64,000 bases of DNA from Pseudonocardia sp. ICBG1293 (GTDB taxonomy: Bacteria; Actinomycetota; Actinomycetes; Mycobacteriales; Pseudonocardiaceae), in contig NZ_JAHLEL010000006.1 in NCBI RefSeq assembly GCF_020131355.1, positions 310,001 through 374,000 of the forward strand, given 5' to 3'. Shown piece by piece: positions 42,205 through 52,703 of the stretch. Position numbers and translations under genes: made by a program. The notes beneath the pieces are model-generated. The model had not been told where the DNA came from. It made no database searches and saw only the letters and a program-made list of their open reading frames with translations. Within the stretch, counting starts at the first letter, position 1; the number at the start of each line of letters is the position of its first letter.

Positions 42205-43950
42205 CTACTCCGCCACGCGGCAGATGGCGAACGCCTCCGCCGGGACGGTGAACGAGGAGCCGTCGCTGGTCGTCGGCTCGGACGCCAGCAGGATGCGGGT
42301 GATCTCCGATCCGAGCGACAGCGTCACCGGCTCCGGGCCGAGGTTGACCACGACCCGCATCCGCCCGCGGGCGACGACGAGGGTGCGCGCCTGCTCGTGG
42401 ACGTCCACACCGATCCGGTCCAGCCACGGGTCCGACAGCTCCGGCCAGGCGCGGCGCAGGGCGATGAGCTCACGGTGCATGCGCAGCAGGGTCGCGTGCG
42501 GCTCCTGCTCGGGCTCGGACCAGTCCAGCCGGGAGTCGGCGAACGTCGACTCGGCGTTGGGGTCGGGCACCTCGGCGGCGTCGTCCCAGCCGTGGTCGGC
42601 GAACTCGGCGCGCCGGCCGTCGCGGACGGCCTTCTGCAGGTCCGGGTCGCCGAAGCGGGAGAAGAACTGCCACGGCGTGCGCGCGCCCCACTCCTCACCC
42701 ATGAACAGCATCGGGGTGAACCCGGAGGTGAACAGCAGCGCCGCACCGCAGGCCAGCAGGCCGGGCGAGAGCGTGTGGGTGAGCCGGTCACCGGTGGCGC
42801 GGTTGCCGATCTGGTCGTGGTTCTGGAGGTAGGTGACCAGCCGCGAGCCCGGGATCCGCGCGGTGTCGATCGGGGCGCCGTGGCTGCGCTGCCGGAACGA
42901 CGACCAGGTCCCCTCGTGCAGGAAGCCGCGGGTGAGCACGTGCGCCAGCCCGTCGAGACCGGCCTCGGCGAAGTCGCCGTAGTAGCCCTGGCCCTCGCCG
43001 GTGAGCACCGAGTGCAGGCAGTGGTGGACGTCGTCGGCCCACTGCGCGTCCAGGCCGTACCCGCCGCCCTCCCGCGCAGTGATCATCCGCGGGTCGTTGA
43101 GGTCGGACTCGGCGATCAGCGACAGCGGGCGCCCGACGTGCGCCTCCAGCGCGGTCACCTCGACGGCGAGCTGCTCCAGGACGTGCTGGGCCCGGGTGTC
43201 GCGCAGCGCGTGCACGGCGTCGATCCGCAGCCCGTCGACGTGGAAGTCGCGCAGCCACATCAGGGCGTTGTCGATCATGTAGCGGCGGACCTCGTCGGAG
43301 CCCGCGGCGTCGAGGTTCAGCGACGGACCCCAGATGTTGGAACCGGCGAAGTAGGGGCCGAACCGGTCCAGGTAGGCCCCGGACGGGCCGAGGTGGTTGT
43401 AGACGACGTCGAGGACGACACCCAGGCCGCGGGCGTGGCAGGCGTCGACGAAGCGCTTGAACGCGTCCGGGCCGCCGTAGTTCTCGGTGACGGCGTACCA
43501 GCCGACGCCGTCGTAGCCCCAGTTGACCGGCCCGTCGACGGCGTTGACCGGCAGCACCTCGACCAGGTCGACCCCGAGCGAGACCAGGTGGTCGAGCCGG
43601 CCGATCGCGGCGTCGAAGGTGCCCGGCCCGGTGAACGTGCCGATGTGGCACTCGTAGAGCACCGACCCGGCCAGCGCCCGGCCGGTCCAGGTCTCGTCGG
43701 TCCACCAGAACGCCTCGTGGTCGTAGACGCGGGAGCGCTCGTGCACCCCCTTCGGCTGCCAGCGGGAACGGGGGTCGGGCAGCGGCGTCGCGTCGTCGTC
43801 GAGCAGGAACGCGTAGTCGGTCCCGTGCCCGTGGTCGGGCGCCTCGGTGCGCCACCAGCCCCCCGGGGAGGGATCGAGCGCGATGCGCTGGTCACCCACC
43901 AGCACGCTGACGCGGTTCCTGTCGGGGGCCCACACGGCGAACTCCGTCAC
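42205..43950 (-). CDS. treZ: Malto-oligosyltrehalose trehalohydrolase
   Basis: GH13 enzyme releasing trehalose from malto-oligosyltrehalose made by TreY. 581 residues. An N-terminal early-set domain (FAVWAPDRNRVSVLVGDQRIAL) precedes the barrel: LYECHIGTFTGPGTF near 95, DLVEVLPVNAVDG, NWGYDGVGWYAVTENYGGPD near 143-162, LDVVYNHLGPSGAYLD near 182-197, GLRIDAVHAL with the nucleophile Asp near 243-252, LIAESDLNDPR with the acid Glu near 283, and LQNHDQIGNR near 375. This set distinguishes TreZ from GlgB/GlgX. GTG start. Confidence 0.95.
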   Translation of the reverse strand: MTEFAVWAPDRNRVSVLVGDQRIALDPSPGGWWRTEAPDHGHGTDYAFLLDDDATPLPDPRSRWQPKGVHERSRVYDHEAFWWTDETWTGRALAGSVLYECHIGTFTGPGTFDAAIGRLDHLVSLGVDLVEVLPVNAVDGPVNWGYDGVGWYAVTENYGGPDAFKRFVDACHARGLGVVLDVVYNHLGPSGAYLDRFGPYFAGSNIWGPSLNLDAAGSDEVRRYMIDNALMWLRDFHVDGLRIDAVHALRDTRAQHVLEQLAVEVTALEAHVGRPLSLIAESDLNDPRMITAREGGGYGLDAQWADDVHHCLHSVLTGEGQGYYGDFAEAGLDGLAHVLTRGFLHEGTWSSFRQRSHGAPIDTARIPGSRLVTYLQNHDQIGNRATGDRLTHTLSPGLLACGAALLFTSGFTPMLFMGEEWGARTPWQFFSRFGDPDLQKAVRDGRRAEFADHGWDDAAEVPDPNAESTFADSRLDWSEPEQEPHATLLRMHRELIALRRAWPELSDPWLDRIGVDVHEQARTLVVARGRMRVVVNLGPEPVTLSLGSEITRILLASEPTTSDGSSFTVPAEAFAICRVAE

Positions 43951-44033
43951 GGGCGCCGATCCTTCCGCACCCGGTGGGGTCGGCGCGCGCCCGGCGGGGG
44001 GTGGGCCGGGTCACGCGCCGCTAGGCTGCCCCG

Positions 44034-44546
44034 ATGAGCGACCCCGACGCCGGCGACGACCTCGACTCCGACGCGCAGCTGCAGCCCGAGGACACCCTGG
44101 AGTACGGCGGCGTGACCGACGTGCTCGACGAGGGCTACTCGCCGCCCGAGCGCCCGTGGAACGACCGCGACGACGAGACCCTCGACGAGCGCCTGGCCGA
44201 CGAGGAGCCCGACACCTGGACGGCCGAGCTGGACGCGACCGCCGACGAGGAGGACCGCGACGACGCCCGCGCCGCCGGGGTCGTCGGCGCCCCGGACTCC
44301 CGGGACGACTTCTCCGACGTCGACGACGCCACCGGCGAGCTGCTCGGGGACGCCCCGGGTGCCGACGGCGAGCTGCTCGCCGACGACGAGGTGGGCGACC
44401 GCCGTGCCGGGCGCCTCACGATCGACGACGCGAGCTTCGACGGCAGCGACGGTGGGGAGAAGGACCTGGTGGCCGGCGACGCCGGCATCGACGGTGCCGG
44501 CGCCTCGGCCGAGGAGGCCGCGGTGCACGTCGTCGACGAGCCCTGA
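44034..44546 (+). CDS. DUF5709-type acidic protein
   Basis: 170 residues, extremely acidic (many Asp/Glu runs) with no membrane segment. The motif PEDTLEYGGVTDVLDEGYSPPERPW near 18-42 (key LDEGYSPPERPW) and ETLDERLADEEPD near 48-60 match the actinobacterial DUF5709 family; function unknown. TAGGCT (44022-44027) lies 6 nt before the ATG, a leaderless-type promoter. It sits on the opposite strand between treY and treZ, splitting the trehalose genes. Confidence 0.82.
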   Translation: MSDPDAGDDLDSDAQLQPEDTLEYGGVTDVLDEGYSPPERPWNDRDDETLDERLADEEPDTWTAELDATADEEDRDDARAAGVVGAPDSRDDFSDVDDATGELLGDAPGADGELLADDEVGDRRAGRLTIDDASFDGSDGGEKDLVAGDAGIDGAGASAEEAAVHVVDEP

Positions 44547-44564
44547 CCCGCCGGACCCCGTACG

Positions 44565-44604
44565 CGTCGCGCCCCGGCCGCCTGCGGGCGACCGGGGCGC
44601 GACG
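44565..44604. terminator. Bidirectional hairpin between DUF5709 and treY
   Basis: CGTCGCGCCCCGG (44565-44577) and CCGGGGCGCGACG (44592-44604) form a perfect 13-bp stem with a 14-nt loop, between two convergent genes. It probably ends both messages. Confidence 0.8.
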
Positions 44605-44613
44605 GGTGACGGA

Positions 44614-46980
44614 TCAGGCGGGGCGGACCAGCAGCGCGACGGGGTAGCGGGCGAGCAGGTCGGCCAGCGCGGGCGCGGGCCCGTCCACCGGACGGTTCGC
44701 GATCATGTCGTGCCAGTCGTCGAAGCCGCCGGGAAGCGGCAGCCGGGTGTCGTCCCAGCCGCCCCGGCGGGCCAGCCCCTCGGGCAGCCGGGTCGCCACG
44801 GCGACGAGCGCGCCCCCGCCCCGCGAGAACGCGACGGCGTGCTCCGCCGCCGGGCCCTGGGCGTCGACCCTGCCGTAGCCGCTGAACAGCTCGGGCCGGA
44901 ACCGCCGCAGCCGCGCCGTCGCCGAGGTGACCAGCAGCTTGGCCGCGCCGGTCGCGTCGACCGGCGGCTGCTCGCCCGCGTCGAGGCGCTCCAGGATCGC
45001 CCGCCGGGCGTCCCAGTCGACCGGGCGCCGGTTGTCCGGGTCGACCAGCGAGTACTCGAACAGCTCGGTGCCCTGGTAGACGTCCGGCACGCCGGGCCCG
45101 GCCATCTGGAGCAGCTTCTGGGCCAGCGAGTTCGACCGGCCCGGGTCGGCGATCTCCCCGACGAACGCCTCGATCTCGGCGACGAGCTCGGCGTCGGCGA
45201 GGACCTGCTCCGGCCAGGCCGCGATCGCCTCGTCGACCTCGGGCACGGCGTCGATGTGCGAGGTCACCAGCTTGGCCTCCTTGGAGGCCTTGCCCAGGTA
45301 GCCGGCGAGCCGGTCGGCCGGGATCGGCCACGCCCCGACCAGCGACTGCCAGGCCAGCAGCTCCAGCGAGCGGTCGGGCAGCGGGTGGCGCACCGACCAC
45401 TCGCGGACCTTCGCCGCCCAGTCCGCGGGTCGCTCGGCCAGGACGGCGAGCCGGGCCCGGACGTCCTCGGAGCGCTTCGTGTCGTGGGTGGACAGCGAGG
45501 TCATCGTGCGCGACCGGCCGGCCTCGCGGCGGGCCAGCCCGACGTGGAACTCCTCGGGGGTCACCCCGAACCGGGCCGGGTCGCCGCCGACCTCGTTCAG
45601 CGCGACCAGCCGGTTGTACCGGTAGAACGCGGTGTCCTCGACGCCCTTGGCGGTGACCATGCCCGAGGTCTGCTGCAACCGGGTCGCGTACTCCGAGCCG
45701 GGCTCGCGGACCAGCCCGCTGTGTAACGCGGTGAGCACCGCGCCCAGGTCCGGTCGCCGGGTGCGGGCCACGGCGACGGCGGTGTCGGCGGCCGCGCGGC
45801 CCTCGGTGATCCGCGGCGTCAGGTACGAGCGGTAGACCGGGAACCCGCACAGCAGCTCGGCGACCGCGTCGTGCAGGTCCTCCGCGGTGACCTCGGCCAG
45901 GTCGAGCCCGGTCGCCGCCGAGTCCGCACCGGGGCCGGCCCGGAAGGCGTCGGCGATCCGGCGGACCTCGGCGACCAGGATCTCGCGGGCGACGAGGTGG
46001 CGGCCGTCGTCCTCGACGGCGTGCGCGGAGCGCTTCTCCCCGGTGTGTTCGGCGGCGAACTGGGTGAGCAGCCCGGCACCGTCGGGGTCGACGAGCACCC
46101 CGCAGACCTCGCGCAGCGCCTCGTAGCCGGTGGTGCCGTCGACCGGCCAGGAGATCGGCAGCTCCTCGTCGACGCCCAGGATCTTCTCCACCAGCAGCCA
46201 CTTGCCGGGGCCGAGCTCGGCGCGCAGCCGCCGCGCGTAGGCACCCGGGTCGGACAGGCCGTCCGGGTGGTCCACCCGCAGCCCGACGACGGTGTCGTCG
46301 GAGCGCACGAGGTCGAGCACGGTGTGGTGGGTGTCGGCGAAGACCTCCGGGTCCTCGACCCGGACCGCGGCGAGGTCGCTGACGTCGAAGAACCGCCGGT
46401 AGGTCAGCTCGGCGGCGCCGCGTCGCCAGGACACGAGCCGGTAGTGCTGGCGCGCGTGCACCTCCTGGGCGGTGCCCTCGCCGGTGCCGGGGGCGATCGG
46501 GAAGCGGTGCTCGTAGTAGCGCAGCTCCCCGTCGAGGACCGACAGCTGCGACAGCGCGGTGTCCTCGTCGGCGTCCAGCACCGGGAGCAGCAGCGCGCCG
46601 GCGCCCCAGTCGATGTCGAAGTGCCGGGCCCAGCGCGAGGCCTGGCCGTGCGTGAGCACGTCCCACCACCACGGGTTCTCGGCGGGCTTCGCGACGCCGA
46701 CGTGGTTGGGGACGATGTCGATCAGCATCGTCAGGCCGTGCTCGCGCAGCACGGCCAGCAGGGCGCGCAGGCCCTGCTCACCGCCCCGCTCGCCGGACAC
46801 CCGGGTCGGGTCGGTCACGTCGTAGCCGTGGTTCGAGCCGGCGGTGGACTCCAGCAGGGGGGAGGCGTAGAGCGCCCCGATCCCCAGCCGGTCCAGGTAG
46901 CCGGTCAGCGCGGCGGCGTCGGCGAACGTCTGGTCGGCCGACAGCTGCAGCCGGTAGGTCGATCCCGGAAGGCGGGTCAC
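44614..46980 (-). CDS. treY: Malto-oligosyltrehalose synthase
   Basis: GH13 isomerase converting the reducing-end alpha-1,4 bond of malto-oligosaccharides to alpha,alpha-1,1. 788 residues, the family's normal size. N-terminal STYRLQLSADQTFADA and LYASPLLESTAGSNHGYDVTDPTRV (key Ser-Pro and HGYDV, near 37-60), LIDIVPNHVGV near 85-95, VVGLRVDHPDGLSDPGAYARRL near 220 and the late LSTHDTKRSEDVRARLAVL near 505-523 are TreY hallmarks. GTG start 3 nt after treX. Works between TreX and TreZ. Confidence 0.96.
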   Translation of the reverse strand: MTRLPGSTYRLQLSADQTFADAAALTGYLDRLGIGALYASPLLESTAGSNHGYDVTDPTRVSGERGGEQGLRALLAVLREHGLTMLIDIVPNHVGVAKPAENPWWWDVLTHGQASRWARHFDIDWGAGALLLPVLDADEDTALSQLSVLDGELRYYEHRFPIAPGTGEGTAQEVHARQHYRLVSWRRGAAELTYRRFFDVSDLAAVRVEDPEVFADTHHTVLDLVRSDDTVVGLRVDHPDGLSDPGAYARRLRAELGPGKWLLVEKILGVDEELPISWPVDGTTGYEALREVCGVLVDPDGAGLLTQFAAEHTGEKRSAHAVEDDGRHLVAREILVAEVRRIADAFRAGPGADSAATGLDLAEVTAEDLHDAVAELLCGFPVYRSYLTPRITEGRAAADTAVAVARTRRPDLGAVLTALHSGLVREPGSEYATRLQQTSGMVTAKGVEDTAFYRYNRLVALNEVGGDPARFGVTPEEFHVGLARREAGRSRTMTSLSTHDTKRSEDVRARLAVLAERPADWAAKVREWSVRHPLPDRSLELLAWQSLVGAWPIPADRLAGYLGKASKEAKLVTSHIDAVPEVDEAIAAWPEQVLADAELVAEIEAFVGEIADPGRSNSLAQKLLQMAGPGVPDVYQGTELFEYSLVDPDNRRPVDWDARRAILERLDAGEQPPVDATGAAKLLVTSATARLRRFRPELFSGYGRVDAQGPAAEHAVAFSRGGGALVAVATRLPEGLARRGGWDDTRLPLPGGFDDWHDMIANRPVDGPAPALADLLARYPVALLVRPA

Positions 46981-46983
46981 GCC

Positions 46984-49152
<2,169 letters not shown>

Positions 49153-49201
49153 GGTCTGTGTCCTCTCGTCGCGCGCCCCGGCCGCAGGCCGCGAGCACGC
49201 T

Positions 49202-49293
49202 CACACTGTGTGGGGCGGGCACCGTTGCCGCATGGTGGACGGGACCGTCGGCGGTCCACGCCACATCACCCCCGCATCCGCACCGGGTGCGGA
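49202..49293. promoter_or_regulatory. Palindromes upstream of treX
   Basis: CACAC-T-GTGTG (49202-49212) lies 50 bp before the treX start. TCCGCACC-G-GGTGCGGA (49277-49293) is a 17-bp odd-centred palindrome between the PPOX stop and treX. Either may be an operator for trehalose synthesis or, for the second, the PPOX terminator. Confidence 0.35.
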
Positions 49294-49321
49294 AGGGAGC
49301 GGTCGATCGTCCCAGGAGGGG

Positions 49322-49789
49322 TCAGGAGTCGGCGAGCCGGGCGGGGAAGCCACCGGTGGCGACCGGGCTCCACCGGGTCGGGGTGATCCGGATCAGGGCC
49401 TTGCCCTGGTCGGACATGGCCTGCCGGTACTCGTCCCAGTCCGGGTGCTCGCCGGAGATCGCGCGGAAGTAGTCGACGAGCGGCTCCAGCGCCTCCGGCA
49501 GGGTGATGAGCTCGGCCTCGCCCTCGACCTGTACCCAGGCGCCGTCGAACTCCTCGCTCAGCACGACGACCGCGGCCCGCCCGGACTTCGCGACGTTGGC
49601 CGACTTGGCGCGCTCGGGGTAGGTGGAGATCACGATCCGCCCGTCGTCGTCGACGCCGCCGGTGACCGGCGAGGCCTGCACCCCGCCGTCGGAACGGGTG
49701 GTCATCAGCACCATGTGGTGGCGGGGGCGGACGAACTCGAGCAGCTCGTCCCGGTCGACGCGGTCGCTGCGGGCGATGGTGCGGGGCAT
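49322..49789 (-). CDS. PPOX-class F420-dependent oxidoreductase
   Basis: 155 residues of the split-barrel flavin/F420-binding family. ELLEFVRPRHHMVLMTTRSDGGVQASPVTGGVDDDGRIVIST (key features near 15-55: the HHMVLMTTR strand and ASPV), KSANVAKSGRAAVVVLSEEFDGAWVQVEGEAEL near 63-95, and YREAMS-like YRQAMSDQGKALIRITPTRW near 122. Reduces unknown substrates with F420H2; F420 use is inferred from family. TAGGAT lies 6 nt before the ATG, a leaderless-type start. Divergent from the HIT gene across 78 bp. Confidence 0.85.
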   Translation of the reverse strand: MPRTIARSDRVDRDELLEFVRPRHHMVLMTTRSDGGVQASPVTGGVDDDGRIVISTYPERAKSANVAKSGRAAVVVLSEEFDGAWVQVEGEAELITLPEALEPLVDYFRAISGEHPDWDEYRQAMSDQGKALIRITPTRWSPVATGGFPARLADS

Positions 49790-49867
49790 GCCGGAATCCT
49801 AGGGTGGCCGGGGGCCGGGCGCCCGCCGTTCCTCGCCCCGGTGCCCGGGCCACTAGGGTCCGGATCC

Positions 49868-50293
49868 GTGGCCACCGTCTTCACCAAGATCATCAACGGC
49901 GAGATCCCCGGCCGGTTCGTCTGGGCCGACGAGCAGTGCGTCGGGTTCCTGTCGATCAACCCGCTCGGTCCGGGACACACCCTGGTCGTCCCGCGCGCGG
50001 AGATCGACCAGTGGGTCGACGCCGACGCCGGGCTGCTCGCCCACCTCACCGAGGTCTCGCGCATCGTCGGCCTCGCCGTGCGGGAGATCTGGTCACCGCC
50101 GCGTGTCGGCCTGCTGGTCGCCGGGTTCGAAGTGCCCCACCTGCACGTCCACGTCTTCCCGGCCTGGGACATGCGGGCGTTCGACTTCGCGAACGCGGCC
50201 GCCACCGTCGCCGGCGCCGAGCAGGACGGCCACGCCGAGTCCCTGCGCGCCGCGCTGCGCGCGGCCGGGCACGACGCGCACGTCCCGGGCTGA
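49868..50293 (+). CDS. HIT-family protein
   Basis: 141 residues. Nucleotide hydrolase/transferase of the histidine-triad superfamily: FTKIINGEIPGRFVWADEQCVGFLSINPLGPGHTLVVPR near 5-43 (family start) and the triad HLHVHVFP near 97-104. Acts on nucleoside phosphoramidates or dinucleotides; the exact substrate is unknown. TAGGGT (49854-49859) lies 8 nt before the GTG: leaderless-type. Followed 4 nt later by the histidine phosphatase gene, so the two likely form an operon. Confidence 0.93.
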   Translation: MATVFTKIINGEIPGRFVWADEQCVGFLSINPLGPGHTLVVPRAEIDQWVDADAGLLAHLTEVSRIVGLAVREIWSPPRVGLLVAGFEVPHLHVHVFPAWDMRAFDFANAAATVAGAEQDGHAESLRAALRAAGHDAHVPG

Positions 50294-50297
50294 GCGG

Positions 50298-50894
50298 GTG
50301 CACCTGCTGCTCGTCCGGCACGCGCTGCCCGAGGCCGTCGAGCACGACGACGGCACCCACGCCGACCCCGGTCTGGCACCGCAGGGCGGCGACCAGGCCG
50401 CCCGCCTGGTCGCCGCCCTGGCCGGGAGCCCGGTCGACGCGCTCTACACCAGCACGATGCGGCGGGCGGTGCAGACCGCCGAGCCGCTGGCGCGCGACCG
50501 CGGGATCACCCCGGTCGTCCGTCCCGAGCTGCGCGAGTACGACGCGGAACGCTCGTCGTACGTCCCGGTCGACCGGATGGCGGCGGCCGACCCGGGGGCG
50601 TGGGAGCGGATGCGGGCCGGGCACCTCCCCGACCACGTCGACGGCGCGGCGTTCCGGGGGCGGGTCCGTGCCGCGGTCGAGGAGATCGTCGGCGCGCACC
50701 CGGGGCGGGCGTCGGTGGTCGTGGTCGCGCACGCGGGAGTGGTCAACGCCTACCTCGCCGAGGTGCTGGGCATCGCCCGGGACCTGCCGTTCCCGCTCGA
50801 CTACGTCGGGATCTCCCGGGTGGTGTGCGCGCGCGACGGGATGCGCAAGGTCCGTTCGGTGAACGAGTCGGCACACGTCGCCGACCTGCTCTGA
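50298..50894 (+). CDS. Histidine phosphatase family protein
   Basis: 198 residues of the phosphoglycerate-mutase-like superfamily. The catalytic RHA motif is in LLLVRHALPEAVE near 3-15, followed by LAPQGGDQAARLVAAL, LYTSTMRRAVQTAEPLA near 52-68, the acid-base Glu in ELREYDAERS near 83 and the second His in VVVVAHAGVVNAYLA near 148-162. Substrate unknown. The RHA (not RHG) form is frequent in actinobacteria. GTG start right after the HIT gene. Confidence 0.88.
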   Translation: MHLLLVRHALPEAVEHDDGTHADPGLAPQGGDQAARLVAALAGSPVDALYTSTMRRAVQTAEPLARDRGITPVVRPELREYDAERSSYVPVDRMAAADPGAWERMRAGHLPDHVDGAAFRGRVRAAVEEIVGAHPGRASVVVVAHAGVVNAYLAEVLGIARDLPFPLDYVGISRVVCARDGMRKVRSVNESAHVADLL

Positions 50895-51056
50895 GCCCGG
50901 GCGGCCACGCGCACCGACCGCGGGTCGTCGACCGCTTGCCGTGGTCGCGGGGCGCGCAGCCGGGGCTGTGACGCCACTCATACGCCGTTCGCCGCCGTCG
51001 TTGCGCCGCCCGGCTTCACGCGGATCGTCCGGCGCGACGACCGGACGGGCGGTACC

Positions 51057-51147
51057 TAGGCTCGGCGGGAACTCCTACCCGTCCGCCGATGCCGAGGTGG
51101 CAGGGCCCGTGCCGAGTCGGGTGCCGGGTCCGTTGCGGGACACCCGA
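51057..51147 (+). promoter_or_regulatory. Structured 5' leader of the MFS gene
   Basis: A -10-like TAGGCT (51057-51062) is followed by two stable stems: TCGGCGG with CCGCCGA (51062-51068, 51083-51089) and TCGGGTG with CACCCGA (51117-51123, 51141-51147). The second contains an inner GTCC/GGAC pair. This sits in the 281-bp gap before the exporter. It fits no riboswitch class that I recognise. Confidence 0.35.
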
Positions 51148-51175
51148 GCCGGACACCGAAGGGAACCCCACGCCG

Positions 51176-52504
51176 ATGGTCGAGCGCGGCGGCTCCGGAG
51201 CGGGCGGCGACGACAGCCGCGACACCGCTCCCGCCGGCGTCCGCGGCCCCTTCTCGGTCCCCGACTTCCGCGCGCTGTGGACCGCCGAGGTCCTCTCGGT
51301 GGCCGGCGACCAGGTCGCCCGGGTCGCACTGACCGTCCTGGTCCTGAACGAGACCGGGTCGGTCGCGTGGTCGGCGGGGGTCTACGCGCTGACCTTCCTC
51401 CCCGCCCTGCTCGGTGGGCTGCTGCTCGGCCACCTCGCCGACCGGTGGCCCCGCCGCCGGCTGCTGATCGGGACCGACCTGCTGCGGGCCGGCCTCGTCG
51501 TCGCCATGGCGGTACCGGGCCCGGGGCTGCCGGTCCTGGCCGTGCTGCTGATCCTGATCGTCCTGCTCGGCGGCCCGCACACGGCGGCCCGCTCGGCGCT
51601 GCTGCCCGATCTGCTCTCGGGCGACCTGCTCGCCCGCGGCCTGGCACTGCGGCAGGTCTCGGTGCAGATCGCGCAGGTGGTGGGCTTCGCCGGCGGTGGC
51701 CTGCTGGTCGCGACCCTGACCCCGCGCGGCGCGCTGCTGGTCGACGCCGCGACGTTCGTGCTGTCCGCGGTGGTGGTCGCCATCGGCGTCCGGTCCCCGC
51801 ACGCGTCGGTGGCCGCCGGACCGGCAGCGGACCCCGGCGCCCCGGTGGCCGAGCCGGGGTCCGCACCGGCGACCCCGGTGCGGTGGACCGCGCGGTCCGG
51901 CGCCTGGTGGCGGTCGGCCCTCGGCGGTCTGCCGGTGGTGTTCGGTCATCCCCGGCGCCGCTCGCTGGCCCTGGTCGCCTGGATGCTCGGGATCTTCGTC
52001 CTGCCCGAGGCGCTCGCTGCGGCGTACGCCGTCGGGATCGGGGCGGGCCCCGCCGCGACCGGGCTGCTGATGGCGGCCGATCCGGCGGGCAGCGCGGTCG
52101 GAGCCCTGGTCGTCGCCTACCTGCTGCCCGCCCGGCTACGCGAACGCGGCATCGTGCCGCTGGCGGTCGGGGCGGCGCTGCCGCTCGCCCTCACACCGCT
52201 GGCGGCCGGCCTGTGGCAGGCGGTCGCGCTCTGGGCGGTGTCGGGTGCCTGTGCCACGGCCTGCCTCATCGCCGCCCAGTCCGGGTTCGCGCGGGCGACG
52301 CCCAGCGCGGTACGGGGCAGCGCCGTGGGGGTGGCGGCGTCCGGGCTCGTGGCGAGCCAGGGCGTCGCGGTGTTCGCCGGCGGGATACTGGCCGAATGGA
52401 CCGCTCCCGCGACGGCGCTCGGGGTGTTCGGTGCGGTGGGGATCGTGCTCGCCCTCGCCACCGTCCGGATGCTCCGGTCGGCGGGCCCGGAGGCGGTCGC
52501 ATGA
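51176..52504 (+). CDS. MFS transporter (exporter type)
   Basis: 442 residues, about 12 membrane helices. Typical entry SVPDFRALWTAEVLSVAGDQVARVALTVLVLNETGS near 25-60 and the loop 2-3 motif GHLADRWPRRRLLIGTDLLRAG near 85-106. The central loop (near 205-240) is Pro/Ala-rich. Resembles the enterobactin-exporter-like (EntS) and drug-efflux MFS groups; the substrate is unknown. ATG at 51176 chosen because upstream in-frame residues are non-hydrophobic and lack a ribosome site. Followed after 199 bp by the first diguanylate cyclase. Confidence 0.87.
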   Translation: MVERGGSGAGGDDSRDTAPAGVRGPFSVPDFRALWTAEVLSVAGDQVARVALTVLVLNETGSVAWSAGVYALTFLPALLGGLLLGHLADRWPRRRLLIGTDLLRAGLVVAMAVPGPGLPVLAVLLILIVLLGGPHTAARSALLPDLLSGDLLARGLALRQVSVQIAQVVGFAGGGLLVATLTPRGALLVDAATFVLSAVVVAIGVRSPHASVAAGPAADPGAPVAEPGSAPATPVRWTARSGAWWRSALGGLPVVFGHPRRRSLALVAWMLGIFVLPEALAAAYAVGIGAGPAATGLLMAADPAGSAVGALVVAYLLPARLRERGIVPLAVGAALPLALTPLAAGLWQAVALWAVSGACATACLIAAQSGFARATPSAVRGSAVGVAASGLVASQGVAVFAGGILAEWTAPATALGVFGAVGIVLALATVRMLRSAGPEAVA

Positions 52505-52703
52505 TCCCGGCACGGCCACCGTGCGGTGCTCACCAGCCTCGGTTGCGCACAACGTCACCTCCTGTCCACCTGAACGCCGTGATATCCGCCGCATGTGTGA
52601 CGGAGCGTGATATTGCGACCACCATGATACCTGGTCGGGTGATTCAGACGCCCTTTCGGGAACAGGTTGTGACGACCGGACCCGTCCGTTCGGGTAGGTA
52701 CCG

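Noticed and set aside
51057..51175. Fluoride or guanidine riboswitch in the MFS leader
   Set aside because: A CTCCTAC string is present, but the conserved GATGG and pseudoknot segments of the fluoride class and the core of the guanidine classes are not.
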